DNA of 64,000 nt from Nocardiopsis sp. JB363 (GTDB taxonomy: Bacteria > Actinomycetota > Actinomycetes > Streptosporangiales > Streptosporangiaceae). The position numbers were made by a program, and so were the translations under genes. A model generated the notes under the pieces. It did no database searches. It saw only the letters and a list, made by a program, of their open reading frames with translations, and had not been told where the DNA came from. Shown piece by piece: positions 7,146 through 14,700 of the stretch (positions within the stretch are counted from its first letter, which is position 1; each line of letters begins with the position of its first letter). The stretch spans positions 62,001 to 126,000 of the forward strand of contig NZ_FRFF01000167.1 of assembly GCF_900143625.1 (NCBI RefSeq). Reading direction: 5' to 3'.

Positions 7146-8668
7146 TCTCCCTTCCAGGTGTAGCCGTAGCCGTCCGCTCGTTGGAGCAGACGCACGTGCT
7201 TGTGACGGATGCCTTGGACGGTGCCGTGGGTGGTGGTGATGTTGAAGTTGCCCGAGGCGCGTACCGCGACCCGGCCGGTGTGTGTACCCGTCTTTTTGCC
7301 TTGGGGGACCACGGCCCGGACCAGGTCGCCGGTGGTGAACCCGAAGAACCCCTTGGTTCGGGGCAGTCGCAATCTCGGGAATCCATGTTTGTCGGGTCGG
7401 GTGCGGGCGTAGGAGCCCCGACCGGCGCAGCCGGCGATCAGTACCCGGTTGGTGGTCTGGGTGATGGTGTCGACCTTGCCCACGGCCAGGGCGTCCAGGG
7501 TGTGCGATTTCGGCAGGTGGTTGCGGGTCCGGTTCCATTTGGTCCGTCCACCCGAACCGACATGGGTGGGCAATCGTTGGTCCAAGGCCCGCCAGAGCGC
7601 CCACCGGGTGGACTGCACCGCCGCCGCGTCCCGCAAGGGTGCTTTGGACCGGGCCAGAATCCTTGCTAGAGCGAGCTTGTCGGTGACGAACTCTTCCACG
7701 GGCCGGTCGCCCTTGGCCTGGTTGCAGGGCACGCACGCCAAGACCAGGTTGGACACCCGATCCGACCCGCTACGGGAGCGGGGGTGGACGTGGTCCAGGT
7801 TCAGCGGTGTATTCGTCGCCCCGCAGTACACACAGGCACGGTCGAACTTGGCCAACAGGTACTCACGAACCTCAAAGCCGTGCAGGGTGCCCCGCTGATA
7901 CTCCGCACCCTCCAACGGCCGTCCAGCGGACAAGGCATGAGTGTCGAACGCCACCCGCTCCACATGCACCGCCTTGACCGGCGCCCACCGGGCGAGCCGG
8001 TCCACCCAACCGGTGGTGGTCTCCACCCGATGTTTGAGGGACGGGGGCAGCCACCCTTGAGGGCGGGTGCGATTGAAGAACCGGGGGGCACGGTAGCGCA
8101 GATTCGCTGTCCGGCGCCGTCGCCGATAAGCGGACCGTTGCCCCATCTTCTTACGGACCCGCGCACCACGATGGTCCAGCTGGATGCCGTACCGGCCGCA
8201 TCGTTCCCCAGCCTGCTGGGTGAACACGGCGATGCCGGTGTGTTTGCTGCCCGGATCGACGCCGATCTCGACACCGTCCACCTCGGACTCGGCGATGGTG
8301 CGGTCCTTGAGTCGGATGGTGAAGGGGGTGTGTCGGGCCACGACCGCCCGGCCCTTGTTCAACAGTTTGCGTGCCCTGGCCGGGTGACAGGGTTGGAGCG
8401 GTGCGTGGTGTTTGTCCAGGACGAAGACGGACGGGTGCCTCTCACGCGGCCTCTCCCCAGCCAAAGGCTGGGAGGTGACGCCACCGACATCAGGTGAGAT
8501 GTGGGTGGTCTCCCCTCGCACATGGTCCGCACCGGGTACCACCCTGGGGTGGTGCCGGAGTCCCGTTTCGTGCCCGATCCGGGGCGTGTCTATTGACTCC
8601 GATTCCAGAGCAGGCCGCTGAGGAAGCACGGCCTGGTGGGTCTTCTGTCCTGTGCGGAACGTAGCCAT
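7124..8668 (-). CDS. iscB: IscB, RNA-guided RuvC/HNH nuclease (OMEGA family, Cas9 ancestor group)
   Basis: The 514-aa protein has all IscB modules. A PLMP-type domain (VFVLDKHHAPLQPCHPARA, about residues 81-110) is followed by RuvC-I (GVDPGS, catalytic Asp about 138) and an arginine-rich bridge helix (about 182-200). RuvC-II (VHVERVAFD, Glu about 237) comes next. The HNH domain has CVYCG, LDHVHPRS and a second CxxC zinc pair (about 279-320). RuvC-III follows (HTLDAL, Asp about 392) and then a C-terminal KGFFGFTTGDLVRA module. All catalytic residues are present, so the nuclease looks intact. Family members cut double-stranded DNA guided by an omega RNA encoded just upstream. ATG 8668 has GAGGAGG 8 nt upstream; a GTG at 8677 is possible. 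The first 80 residues are not conserved and overlap structured DNA. The stop lies in the terminal hairpin loop. Confidence 0.87.
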   Translation of the reverse strand: MATFRTGQKTHQAVLPQRPALESESIDTPRIGHETGLRHHPRVVPGADHVRGETTHISPDVGGVTSQPLAGERPRERHPSVFVLDKHHAPLQPCHPARARKLLNKGRAVVARHTPFTIRLKDRTIAESEVDGVEIGVDPGSKHTGIAVFTQQAGERCGRYGIQLDHRGARVRKKMGQRSAYRRRRRTANLRYRAPRFFNRTRPQGWLPPSLKHRVETTTGWVDRLARWAPVKAVHVERVAFDTHALSAGRPLEGAEYQRGTLHGFEVREYLLAKFDRACVYCGATNTPLNLDHVHPRSRSGSDRVSNLVLACVPCNQAKGDRPVEEFVTDKLALARILARSKAPLRDAAAVQSTRWALWRALDQRLPTHVGSGGRTKWNRTRNHLPKSHTLDALAVGKVDTITQTTNRVLIAGCAGRGSYARTRPDKHGFPRLRLPRTKGFFGFTTGDLVRAVVPQGKKTGTHTGRVAVRASGNFNITTTHGTVQGIRHKHVRLLQRADGYGYTWKGEGVSSRP

Positions 8669-8790
8669 CGAGGTCACCTCCTCGTGGGTGATGGCTGGTG
8701 CTGGTAAAGACGGCTTTCAGCCACAAGGGGCTGAAAAGCCCGGCCCTTCAGGACCGGGATCCCTTTACTCAAAAACTTTCGTTCGTCAAA
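8669..8790 (-). ncRNA. Candidate omega-RNA region upstream of iscB
   Basis: In IscB systems the guide RNA is encoded just upstream of the nuclease gene on the same strand, with the guide taken from DNA flanking the element. Here the minus strand reads a flank (about 8759-8790), then two hairpins (8739-8758 and 8715-8736), then the iscB ribosome site. Another 7-bp hairpin (8456-8472) lies inside the non-conserved N-terminal part of the frame, so the RNA may extend into the gene. Boundaries are guesses; only the hairpins are directly visible. Confidence 0.35.
8715..8758. repeat. 5' palindromes of the IscB element
   Basis: There are two adjacent stem-loops. TTTCAGCC pairs with GGCTGAAA (8715-8722, 8729-8736). 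CCCGGCCC pairs with GGACCGGG (8739-8746, 8751-8758, one mismatch, TTCA loop). The second repeats the core and loop of the 3' palindrome. Confidence 0.6.
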
Positions 8791-9021
8791 GTGTCGACCA
8801 AGTATCACCGCGCGGCCGGACCGCATCGCACGGTGCCCCGCATCCGAGGCGGCCACGCTCCCGCGTGCACGTGCGACGCCGGGGTTCCTCCCAGTGAACC
8901 CCGTTCCGCCGCATTGGGCGACCGAACCCGACTGTGATCTCATGCCCATCCGGTCGACCGCACCCAACGCTCCGATCGTCAGCGCAGGTCAAAACGGGGG
9001 TAAATCGCACTCTCCGGATTT
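8759..9021. other. Flank between the IscB element and menC
   Basis: No gene is supported here. The segment from about 8759 to 8800 is less GC-rich (TTTACTCAAAAACTTTCG) than its surroundings and is the presumed insertion flank and source of the omega-RNA guide. The rest shows no ribosome site or conserved frame. It would be the menC-menD spacer without the element. Confidence 0.4.
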
Positions 9022-10002
9022 TCAGAGTGTTTCCGCCTCGGCAGCGGCCCGGGCGCGTTCCCGCCAGGACGAGGCGTCGATCTCCACCGCGGACAGTGCG
9101 TCCTCCTCCACCTCGACCGGTCGGACCGGCAGGGAGCCGTCGACCGGTAAGAGCGGGTCGGCGGTGACGTCGGCGGTCAGCATCTGCATGGTCGCCAGCC
9201 CGCAGGCGTAGGGCAGTTCGGGCAGGGCGGCGGCCAGGGCCACTCCCGCGGCCAAACCCACCGAGCTCTCCACTGCGCTGGAGACCACGACCGGCAGACC
9301 GCAGGCCTCAGCCACGCGCAGAGCGGCCCGCACCCCGCCCAGGGGTTGGACCTTGAGCACCACGATGTCGGCGGCTTCGGCGGCGCGTACCCGGAGCGGA
9401 TCCTCGGCACGGCGGATAGACTCGTCGGCGGCCACCGGCACGTCCACCCGGCGACGGACCGCGCCCAATTCCGCCAATGAGGCGCAGGGCTGCTCGACGT
9501 ACTCCAGGTCGAACCGGTCCAGTTCGCGGACCATCCGCACGGCGGTGTCCACGTCCCAGGCACCGTTGGCATCGACCCGCACCCGACCCGAAGGCCCGAG
9601 GGTCGAACGCACGGCCTCGACCCGGGCGATGTCCTCGCTCGGGTCCTGGCCCTTCTCGGCGACCTTCACCTTGGCGGTAGCGCACCCTCCGGCGGCCACG
9701 ATCGCCGCGGCGCGTTCGGGGTCCACGGCGGGCACGGTGACGTTGACCGGGACCCGTTCGCGCAGGGGTTCGGGCCACCCCTGGTGGGCGGCCTCACGAC
9801 AGGCCGCCCACCAGCGGGAGGCCTCACGCGGTCCGTACTCGGCGAAGGGTGAGAACTCGCCCCACCCGGCGGGCCCGCGCACCAGTAGGCCCTCGCGCAC
9901 GGTGATGCCGCGGAAGCGATTGCGCAGACCGATCGCGAAGGCTCGGCCCCGGGCGGAATCCCCCGCCGGACCGTGCTTCTCGGGTACCCGAGGCGTGCTC
10001 AC
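9022..10002 (-). CDS. menC: o-Succinylbenzoate synthase MenC
   Basis: MenC (326 aa) is an enolase-superfamily enzyme that dehydrates SHCHC to o-succinylbenzoate in menaquinone synthesis. Family signatures are visible in order: FRGITVREGLLV near the start, AKVKVAEKG with the KxK catalytic lysine, VDANGAWD, EQPCASL, and AADESIRR (these Asp/Glu residues bind Mg). The second catalytic lysine follows in VVLKVQPLGG, then a VVVSSAVESSVG block. The GTG at 10000-10002 was chosen because it gives the usual length and overlaps the upstream stop as CCGTGAGC, which suggests translational coupling. A longer frame to 10209 is possible but not conserved. Upstream is a MenB-like fragment; downstream, after the IscB element, lies menD. 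Confidence 0.9.
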   Translation of the reverse strand: MSTPRVPEKHGPAGDSARGRAFAIGLRNRFRGITVREGLLVRGPAGWGEFSPFAEYGPREASRWWAACREAAHQGWPEPLRERVPVNVTVPAVDPERAAAIVAAGGCATAKVKVAEKGQDPSEDIARVEAVRSTLGPSGRVRVDANGAWDVDTAVRMVRELDRFDLEYVEQPCASLAELGAVRRRVDVPVAADESIRRAEDPLRVRAAEAADIVVLKVQPLGGVRAALRVAEACGLPVVVSSAVESSVGLAAGVALAAALPELPYACGLATMQMLTADVTADPLLPVDGSLPVRPVEVEEDALSAVEIDASSWRERARAAAEAETL

Positions 10003-10160
10003 GGGAGACGCGGGAACTCGTCGAGCTCCGGGCGACGCCGCTCTTTGAAGGCGTCGTGTCGCTCGGGCCGGTCGATCGTGATCTCGGCGATGCCCTCCGC
10101 TGTCTCGTGGATGACGTCGGAGTACTCGCCCGATCGCTGCCGATCGATCACACTGCTCAC
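9999..10160 (-). pseudogene. N-terminal MenB (1,4-dihydroxy-2-naphthoyl-CoA synthase)-like fragment overlapping menC
   Basis: A 53-codon frame starts at a GTG (10158-10160) with a GGGAG-type site about 10 nt upstream and ends in TGA overlapping the menC GTG. Residues about 13-39 (YSDVIHETAEGIAEITIDRP then an HDAF) match the conserved first strand region of MenB/crotonase proteins, which normally run on to 270-300 aa. After HDAF the sequence becomes Arg/Pro/Glu-rich and stops. It is most simply read as the 5' end of a menB gene whose remainder was deleted. It might persist because its translation feeds the menC start. A full menB must exist elsewhere if the pathway is active. It cannot have enzyme activity by itself. 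Confidence 0.6.
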
Positions 10161-10344
10161 GGCTACTGTTTCTCCCTCGCACGGAAACCTCGGAAGACGT
10201 CCGGCGCACGAGGGATCCTCGAACCCCGGCGTCCGCACGTCGGCCCTACGCATTCTGCCAGGCGAGTCGAGGAGGACGGGCACAGGCCCGGCTCCGAGGC
10301 TCCGGCGAGCCGGTCTCTCCACCACCGGGCTACTCTGGGGCACC

Positions 10345-11595
10345 GTGGCAGCAGTCGAAGAACACCGGTCCCCGTCCCCTCGTATCCAAGGCGGACGTCC
10401 ACTACAGGCCGTACGCGGCCTGTCCCCCGAACTCTTGGAAGGGATGCTCGGTGAGGCTCTGGAGGGCACAGGGCCGGCCCTGCTGCCCGTCCCCGACGGC
10501 ACCCCCGACGCCCGTGCCGCCGAACTCCTCACCTCCATGCGTCCCTCGTCGCTGCGTACCCCGGAGGGGGTCGTTCCCCTCGACGGGGGTGTTCCGGTGG
10601 GGGCGGACGCGGCGCTGGTCATCACCACCTCCGGCTCCACCGGCGCCCCCAAGGGGGTGGAGCTCTCCGCGAGCGCGTTGTCGGCGTCGGCTCGCACGTC
10701 CGTGGCCCGGATCGGCGCGGCTCACGGCGACACCTGGCTGTGCGTGTTGCCGGCCGGACACATCTCCGGTGTGCAGGTGATGACACGGGCCCACGTCACC
10801 GGGACCCGGGCCGTGCACGCCCCCTTCGACGTGGACGGTGTCCTCGAATCGGCCGAGAGGCTGCGGCCCCACGTCTCCCTGGTCCCCACCCAACTGCGTC
10901 GACTCCTGACGGCCGGCGCCGATCTGTCGCTGTTCGGCACGATCCTGCTCGGTGGGGCTGCGGCCGAACCCGACCTGCTGGAGCGGGCCCACTCCGCGGG
11001 CGGTCGCGTGATCACCACCTACGGCATGAGCGAGACCTGCGGCGGGTGTGTCTACGACGGCGTCCCGTTGGACGGGGTGCTGGTGCGGATCGACTCCGAG
11101 GAGGAAGGGAGCCCCGGACGAATCCTGTTGGGCGGCCCGACCCTGTTGACCGACTACCGCATGCCCCCGGGAACGGCCACGGACCCCCACGTTCTGACCG
11201 ACGACGGCTCCGGGCGGCGCCTGCTGCGCACCAACGACCTGGGCCGGACGGGTCCGGACGGCCGCCTCCAGGTGCTGGGACGCGTGGACGAGGTGGTCAA
11301 CACCGGTGGGCACAAGGTGGTCCCCGGTCAGGTCAAGGCGCTCCTGAGCGAGCACCCGAAGGTCGCCGAGTCCGTGGTGGTGGGCCGTCCCGACCCCGAG
11401 TGGGGCGAACGGGTGTGCGCGGTCGTGGTCGCGGTCGACCCCGCCGACCCGCCCGTGCTGGACGAACTTCGGTCCCACGTACGCGAGCGGCTGCCGGCCT
11501 ACGCCGCTCCTCGGGAGTTGGAGGTGCGTACGAAGCTGCCGATGCTCGCCTCCGGCAAGCCGGACCTGGTGGCGCTGCGCCGACCCGCTTCCTGA
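10345..11595 (+). CDS. menE: o-Succinylbenzoate-CoA ligase MenE
   Basis: MenE (416 aa) is an ANL-superfamily adenylating enzyme that activates o-succinylbenzoate with CoA. The P-loop-like motif TTSGSTGAPKG is at about residues 94-104. YGMSETCGG carries the A5 motif, NDLGRTGPDGRL the aspartate that binds ribose, VNTGGHKVVPG the hinge region, and LPMLASGKPD near the C-terminus the catalytic lysine. The protein is short for ANL enzymes but normal for actinobacterial MenE. GTG 10345 follows a TACTCT -10-like hexamer (10331-10336) by 8 nt and has no Shine-Dalgarno sequence, so translation is probably leaderless; the longer frame from 9973 covers menC antisense and is rejected. It is divergent from menC. 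Confidence 0.92.
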   Translation: MAAVEEHRSPSPRIQGGRPLQAVRGLSPELLEGMLGEALEGTGPALLPVPDGTPDARAAELLTSMRPSSLRTPEGVVPLDGGVPVGADAALVITTSGSTGAPKGVELSASALSASARTSVARIGAAHGDTWLCVLPAGHISGVQVMTRAHVTGTRAVHAPFDVDGVLESAERLRPHVSLVPTQLRRLLTAGADLSLFGTILLGGAAAEPDLLERAHSAGGRVITTYGMSETCGGCVYDGVPLDGVLVRIDSEEEGSPGRILLGGPTLLTDYRMPPGTATDPHVLTDDGSGRRLLRTNDLGRTGPDGRLQVLGRVDEVVNTGGHKVVPGQVKALLSEHPKVAESVVVGRPDPEWGERVCAVVVAVDPADPPVLDELRSHVRERLPAYAAPRELEVRTKLPMLASGKPDLVALRRPAS

Positions 11596-12166
11596 TCGCC
11601 GCTTCCGGTCTGATCGACATCGCGGATCGGCCTTCAGGAATCGGCCCGGACACTGCGGCGTTACCGGTAGTACCCGAACCCGTGGGACCCTGGCCGCGGC
11701 GGATGCCGTCCCGGGCGATTCGGCCCACCACCGGTTCGGGGCGTCCCGGGGCCCACATGGTCGTTCCACCCCTTCGACCACGATCGATTCCGTTCGGGTC
11801 CGAAAAGGTGGGGAACTTCCCAAAGCTCCCTGACGTCTACCTGAGTATCCGGATGTCTTCGGTCCCGTTCCTAGGAGGTCCGCAGTTGGCGGCAGCCCTC
11901 GGCTCACCCGTACGCGTCCGTGCGGCCTCTCTCGTGTCGGGACGGTCCCGCCCCGGGGTACCCGAGGACCGACATGGAGCCGTCTCCATTACCCGCACGC
12001 TCCCGCTCACCGCCACTCACGACCCGGTGATCTATGCCACCATCCTCGATATCCAATCGAGACAGGGAACATTTGACTCGCCGACACGTTGGACATATTG
12101 GCGCGTCCAGTCGGCGGTGACCCTCCGCCACGTGCCATACGTCTTGGAAGGGAGGGATGTGCCCCA
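11596..12166. other. Promoter region of the sigma factor gene
   Basis: This stretch of about 570 bp has no supported gene. It carries a promoter-like sequence near its end (12073-12101) and several in-frame starts that give unconserved peptides. A long untranslated leader is common for principal sigma factor genes. Confidence 0.4.
12073..12101 (+). promoter_or_regulatory. Putative sigma-70-type promoter of rpoD
   Basis: TTGACT (12073-12078), a 17-nt spacer and TATTGG (12096-12101) precede the sigma gene start by about 65 bp. The -35 box is near consensus; the -10 box lacks the final T. An alternative -10, CATATT, overlaps it. Confidence 0.45.
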
Positions 12167-13576
12167 ATGACGAGCACCGCCCTAGCAGCCTCCGGCCAAT
12201 CGGCCCAGGCCCCCAACGGCGCCGCTCCGAACCCGGCCCCCGAGGCCCGCGCGGCCCTGACCGACCTGATAGCCCAGGGACGTGCTCAGGGACACCTGTC
12301 CCTCTCCGAACTACGTACCGCTTTCACCGCGGCCGGAGTCACCTCCAGTGACGGCCGCTCCATCCTGCGTGAACTCACCGACCACGGGGTCCGGCTCGCC
12401 GACGGGGGCGAGGAGTCCGTGAAGGTGGCCGAACCTGACGCCGAGGACGACGTGCTGGAAAACACTCTCATCGCGACGGTGCCCGACACCGACGAGGCAC
12501 CCAAGGCCGCATCCGGCAAGGTCGCATCGCGAAAGGGCCCCTCCACCGGGAGGAAGACCCGCACCACGCGACGCACCAAGAAGACCGAGACCGCCCAGGC
12601 CTCCACCGACCCGGAGACCGGCGAGGCCGACCTCGACGACCAGTCACCCGCCATGGGCGACTCGGTCCACACCTACCTCAAGGCGATCGGGCGGCGGCAG
12701 CTGCTCACCGCCGAGCAGGAGGTGGACCTGGCCAAGCGTGTCGAGGCCGGACTCTACGCCGAGTACCGACTCGGACAGCACGGCGAGATCGACGAGTCCT
12801 TCAAGAGGGCCAAGGTCGGTCGCGAGGCACTCGAATGGGTGGCCGAGGACGGCCGCAAGGCCAAGTCCCACATGCTGGAGGCCAACCTGCGCCTGGTCGT
12901 GTCGGTGGCCAAGAAGTACAGCGACCGGGGGATGTCGCTGCTGGACGTGGTCCAGGAGGGTAACCTGGGTCTCATCCGCGCGGTGGAGAAGTTCGACTAC
13001 ACCAAGGGCTTCAAGTTCTCCACCTACGCCATGTGGTGGATTCGCCAGGCCATCCAGCGCGGGTTCGCCGACTCCGCGCGCACCATCCGCCTGCCCGTGC
13101 ACGTTCTGGAGCTCCTCAGCAAGGTGAGCCGGCTGGAGCGCGACATGCACCAGGCGCTGGGCCGCGAGCCCACCCCCGAGGAGCTGGGGCTGGAGCTGGA
13201 CAAGACTCCGACCCAGATCGAGGAGCTCCTGCGGGTCACCCGCCAGCCCATCAGCCTCGACTCGACCATCGGTGAGGACGGCGAGACCCGTATCGGTGAC
13301 CTGATCGAGGACGTGGACGCCTCGGAGGCCTCCGAGGTGGTCGATCGTCAGATCATGGCCGACCAGCTGCGCAACGCCCTGTCCGACCTGGAGCCGCGCG
13401 AGGCGACCATCATGTCGCTGCGGTTCGGGCTGATGGACGGACGTCCCCGCACGCTGGACGAGATCGGCAAGCACCTGGGACTGACCCGCGAGCGCATCCG
13501 TCAGCTGGAGAAGCAGTCGCTGGCCAAGCTGCGCCACCCGAGCCGGGCCCAGCAACTGCTGGACTTCGCCAGTTAG
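12167..13576 (+). CDS. rpoD: Principal RNA polymerase sigma factor (SigA/HrdB/RpoD type)
   Basis: The 469-aa protein directs RNA polymerase to housekeeping promoters. A region 1.1-like helical domain (about residues 30-80) is followed by a Lys/Thr-rich linker with several Arg-Lys runs (about 115-150), then region 1.2 (DSVHTYLKAIGRRQLLTAEQE in pieces). Region 2 has the core-binding and -10-melting helix (NLRLVVSVAKKY, SLLDVVQEGNLGLIRAVEKFDY, FSTYAMWWIRQAI), and region 3 starts at LPVHVLELLSK. Region 4 has the helix-turn-helix TLDEIGKHLGLTRERIRQLEKQSLAKLRHPSR in pieces. Region 1.1 and the near-consensus RpoD box point to the essential sigma factor rather than an alternative one. The ATG at 12167 has a GGAGG site 11 nt upstream. 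A strong hairpin follows. Confidence 0.9.
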   Translation: MTSTALAASGQSAQAPNGAAPNPAPEARAALTDLIAQGRAQGHLSLSELRTAFTAAGVTSSDGRSILRELTDHGVRLADGGEESVKVAEPDAEDDVLENTLIATVPDTDEAPKAASGKVASRKGPSTGRKTRTTRRTKKTETAQASTDPETGEADLDDQSPAMGDSVHTYLKAIGRRQLLTAEQEVDLAKRVEAGLYAEYRLGQHGEIDESFKRAKVGREALEWVAEDGRKAKSHMLEANLRLVVSVAKKYSDRGMSLLDVVQEGNLGLIRAVEKFDYTKGFKFSTYAMWWIRQAIQRGFADSARTIRLPVHVLELLSKVSRLERDMHQALGREPTPEELGLELDKTPTQIEELLRVTRQPISLDSTIGEDGETRIGDLIEDVDASEASEVVDRQIMADQLRNALSDLEPREATIMSLRFGLMDGRPRTLDEIGKHLGLTRERIRQLEKQSLAKLRHPSRAQQLLDFAS

Positions 13577-13630
13577 CACCGCGCCAACCGAGGTTCACTC
13601 CGTCGCGGCACTGGGAATCACGACGGACAC

Positions 13631-13660
13631 GGGGCCGTCCTCCACGCGGAGGACGGCCCC
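13631..13660 (+). terminator. Hairpin terminator after the sigma factor gene
   Basis: A perfect 13-bp stem GGGGCCGTCCTCC/GGAGGACGGCCCC with an ACGC loop lies 55 bp after the rpoD stop. Outer bases (GACAC/GTGTC) can extend it with an internal gap. Confidence 0.7.
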
Positions 13661-13771
13661 GTCCTCGTGTCCGAGGTTCCCACGGCCTGCCACGTGCCAC
13701 CTCGGGGAGAACCCCGAATTCTCCCTGGGATCGACCACGATCCCTCACACGACCCGGTGCGCGGTGGGACG

Positions 13772-14134
13772 ATGGCGAATATGACGAACCATCCCCGAGG
13801 GAACAAGGACGAGATCGCCGCCGCGCTGCGCGCCAGTCGCGAGCTGGGACCGGAGTACGACGACGCGATCTCCGCCTCCCTCGTGGAGCGGGTCGACGAC
13901 GCCATCGAGGAGCGCGTCAAGCACCACGTCGCCCGCCAGATGAATGCCGGAGAGTCTCCGAAGGGCGTGGCCTCCAACACCGTGCGGATGGTCCTGGCCT
14001 TGGTGTGCCTGGGCATCAGCATCCCGATCACGGCCATCGTCGCCTCGCTGGTCGGTGGTGCCGGCCCCGTCTTCGTGGTGTGGCTGGGCCTGATCGGCTT
14101 CTACCTGGTCGCGGTGGGGGGCCTGCGCCGCTGA
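13772..14134 (+). CDS. Small two-helix membrane protein of unknown function
   Basis: This 120-aa protein is not recognised. Residues 1-65 are charged and helical (EIAAALRASRELGPEYDDA, VERVDDAIEERVKHHVARQ) and probably cytoplasmic. Two transmembrane segments follow (LALVCLGISIPITAIVASLV and VFVVWLGLIGFYLVAVGGL, about 70-115) with a short loop, and the protein ends with two arginines. The layout resembles small actinobacterial integral membrane proteins of the DUF1707/SHOCT-adjacent type, but no domain can be named. ATG 13772 and ATG 13781 are both possible starts; the ribosome site is weak. It is convergent with the next lipoprotein gene. Confidence 0.65.
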   Translation: MANMTNHPRGNKDEIAAALRASRELGPEYDDAISASLVERVDDAIEERVKHHVARQMNAGESPKGVASNTVRMVLALVCLGISIPITAIVASLVGGAGPVFVVWLGLIGFYLVAVGGLRR

Positions 14135-14164
14135 CGGCCCGGTGGATGGCGCCGTGAGAACGCG

Positions 14165-14197
14165 GTGGGGCGGGGACCGATATGGTCCCCGCCCCAC
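14165..14197. terminator. Bidirectional hairpin terminator
   Basis: A perfect 14-bp stem GTGGGGCGGGGACC/GGTCCCCGCCCCAC with a GATAT loop, followed by CTTTGT, lies between convergent stops at 14134 and 14213. Confidence 0.8.
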
Positions 14198-14212
14198 CTT
14201 TGTCTCCGCTCT

Positions 14213-14629
14213 CTAGAAGCCGCAGGCCTCCAGGATCATGTCGTGCGTTTCGGCGGTCCAGTCCAGGGCGTCCGCCAGTCCGTTCTCGTCGCCGTTGTCC
14301 AGCTCCGCCAGGACGGCGTCGACAGCGTCGGCTCGCTCGGTCGCGTCGTCGCGCAGATCGCCGCGGGCGGCCTCCTCCAAACGTTCGACGTCGTCCAGGT
14401 GGGCGGACAGTTCGTCGGCGTGCTGGTCCTGGTAGGGCACCCCGGCGACGAGGAGGTCCTGTTCCAGACTGGACGCGGCCATGTCGACCGCCGAGATGTT
14501 GGCCTGGATGTCGGCGCAGGCCGCGTCGATCTCGGCCCGATCGCCCGAACAGGCGCTCAGTACCAGCGGCAGGGCCAGAGCGCCGGCGACCAAGGACAGA
14601 ACACGGGCGTTGATTCGGGGGTGGGACAC
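14213..14629 (-). CDS. Small lipoprotein of unknown function
   Basis: The 138-aa protein starts with a lipoprotein signal peptide (SLVAGALALPLVLSAC, lipobox LSAC, Cys27). The mature part is acidic and almost entirely helical, with two further cysteines (in AACADIQ and the C-terminal LEACGF) that could form a disulphide. There are no catalytic motifs; it looks like a helical-bundle surface lipoprotein. The start is a GTG at 14627-14629, with an AGGAACGAG sequence somewhat far upstream. No function can be assigned. Confidence 0.7.
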   Translation of the reverse strand: MSHPRINARVLSLVAGALALPLVLSACSGDRAEIDAACADIQANISAVDMAASSLEQDLLVAGVPYQDQHADELSAHLDDVERLEEAARGDLRDDATERADAVDAVLAELDNGDENGLADALDWTAETHDMILEACGF

Positions 14630-14700
14630 GGGTGGTGCTCGTTCCTACTCGTGATTCTCAGTGGGGGAAGGGCCCGGTGTCCGAGCGGGGACCGCGCGGA

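Larger units (their letters stand above)
7104..8758 (-). mobile_element. IscB-carrying IS200/IS605-like element (non-autonomous, no transposase seen)
   Basis: The unit contains one cargo gene (iscB) flanked by palindromes. At its 3' side is a perfect 19-bp stem (7104-7122 with 7127-7145) with a TTCA loop. At its 5' side is a shorter stem (8739-8746 with 8751-8758, one mismatch) sharing the same core, CCCGGCCC-TTCA, and a further 8-bp stem at 8715-8736. Terminal and subterminal imperfect palindromes without inverted terminal repeats are the hallmark of IS200/IS605-type elements, which carry iscB or tnpB. No TnpA Y1 transposase is present, so mobilisation would need one in trans. Exact ends could lie a few tens of bases outside these hairpins. 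Confidence 0.6.

Noticed and set aside
7095..7736. Upstream extension of menD (787-codon frame)
   Set aside because: The extension lies opposite or within iscB in a different frame and is not MenD-like; the MenD N-terminus starts at 7094.
7124..8668. Reading the nuclease gene as TnpB or as a retron/HNH homing endonuclease
   Set aside because: The order PLMP, RuvC-I, arginine-rich bridge helix, RuvC-II, HNH, RuvC-III is specific to IscB; TnpB lacks the HNH insertion.
10003..10209. Longer menC start at 10209
   Set aside because: The additional 69 residues are Arg-rich, cover the MenB-like fragment in another frame and are not found in MenC.
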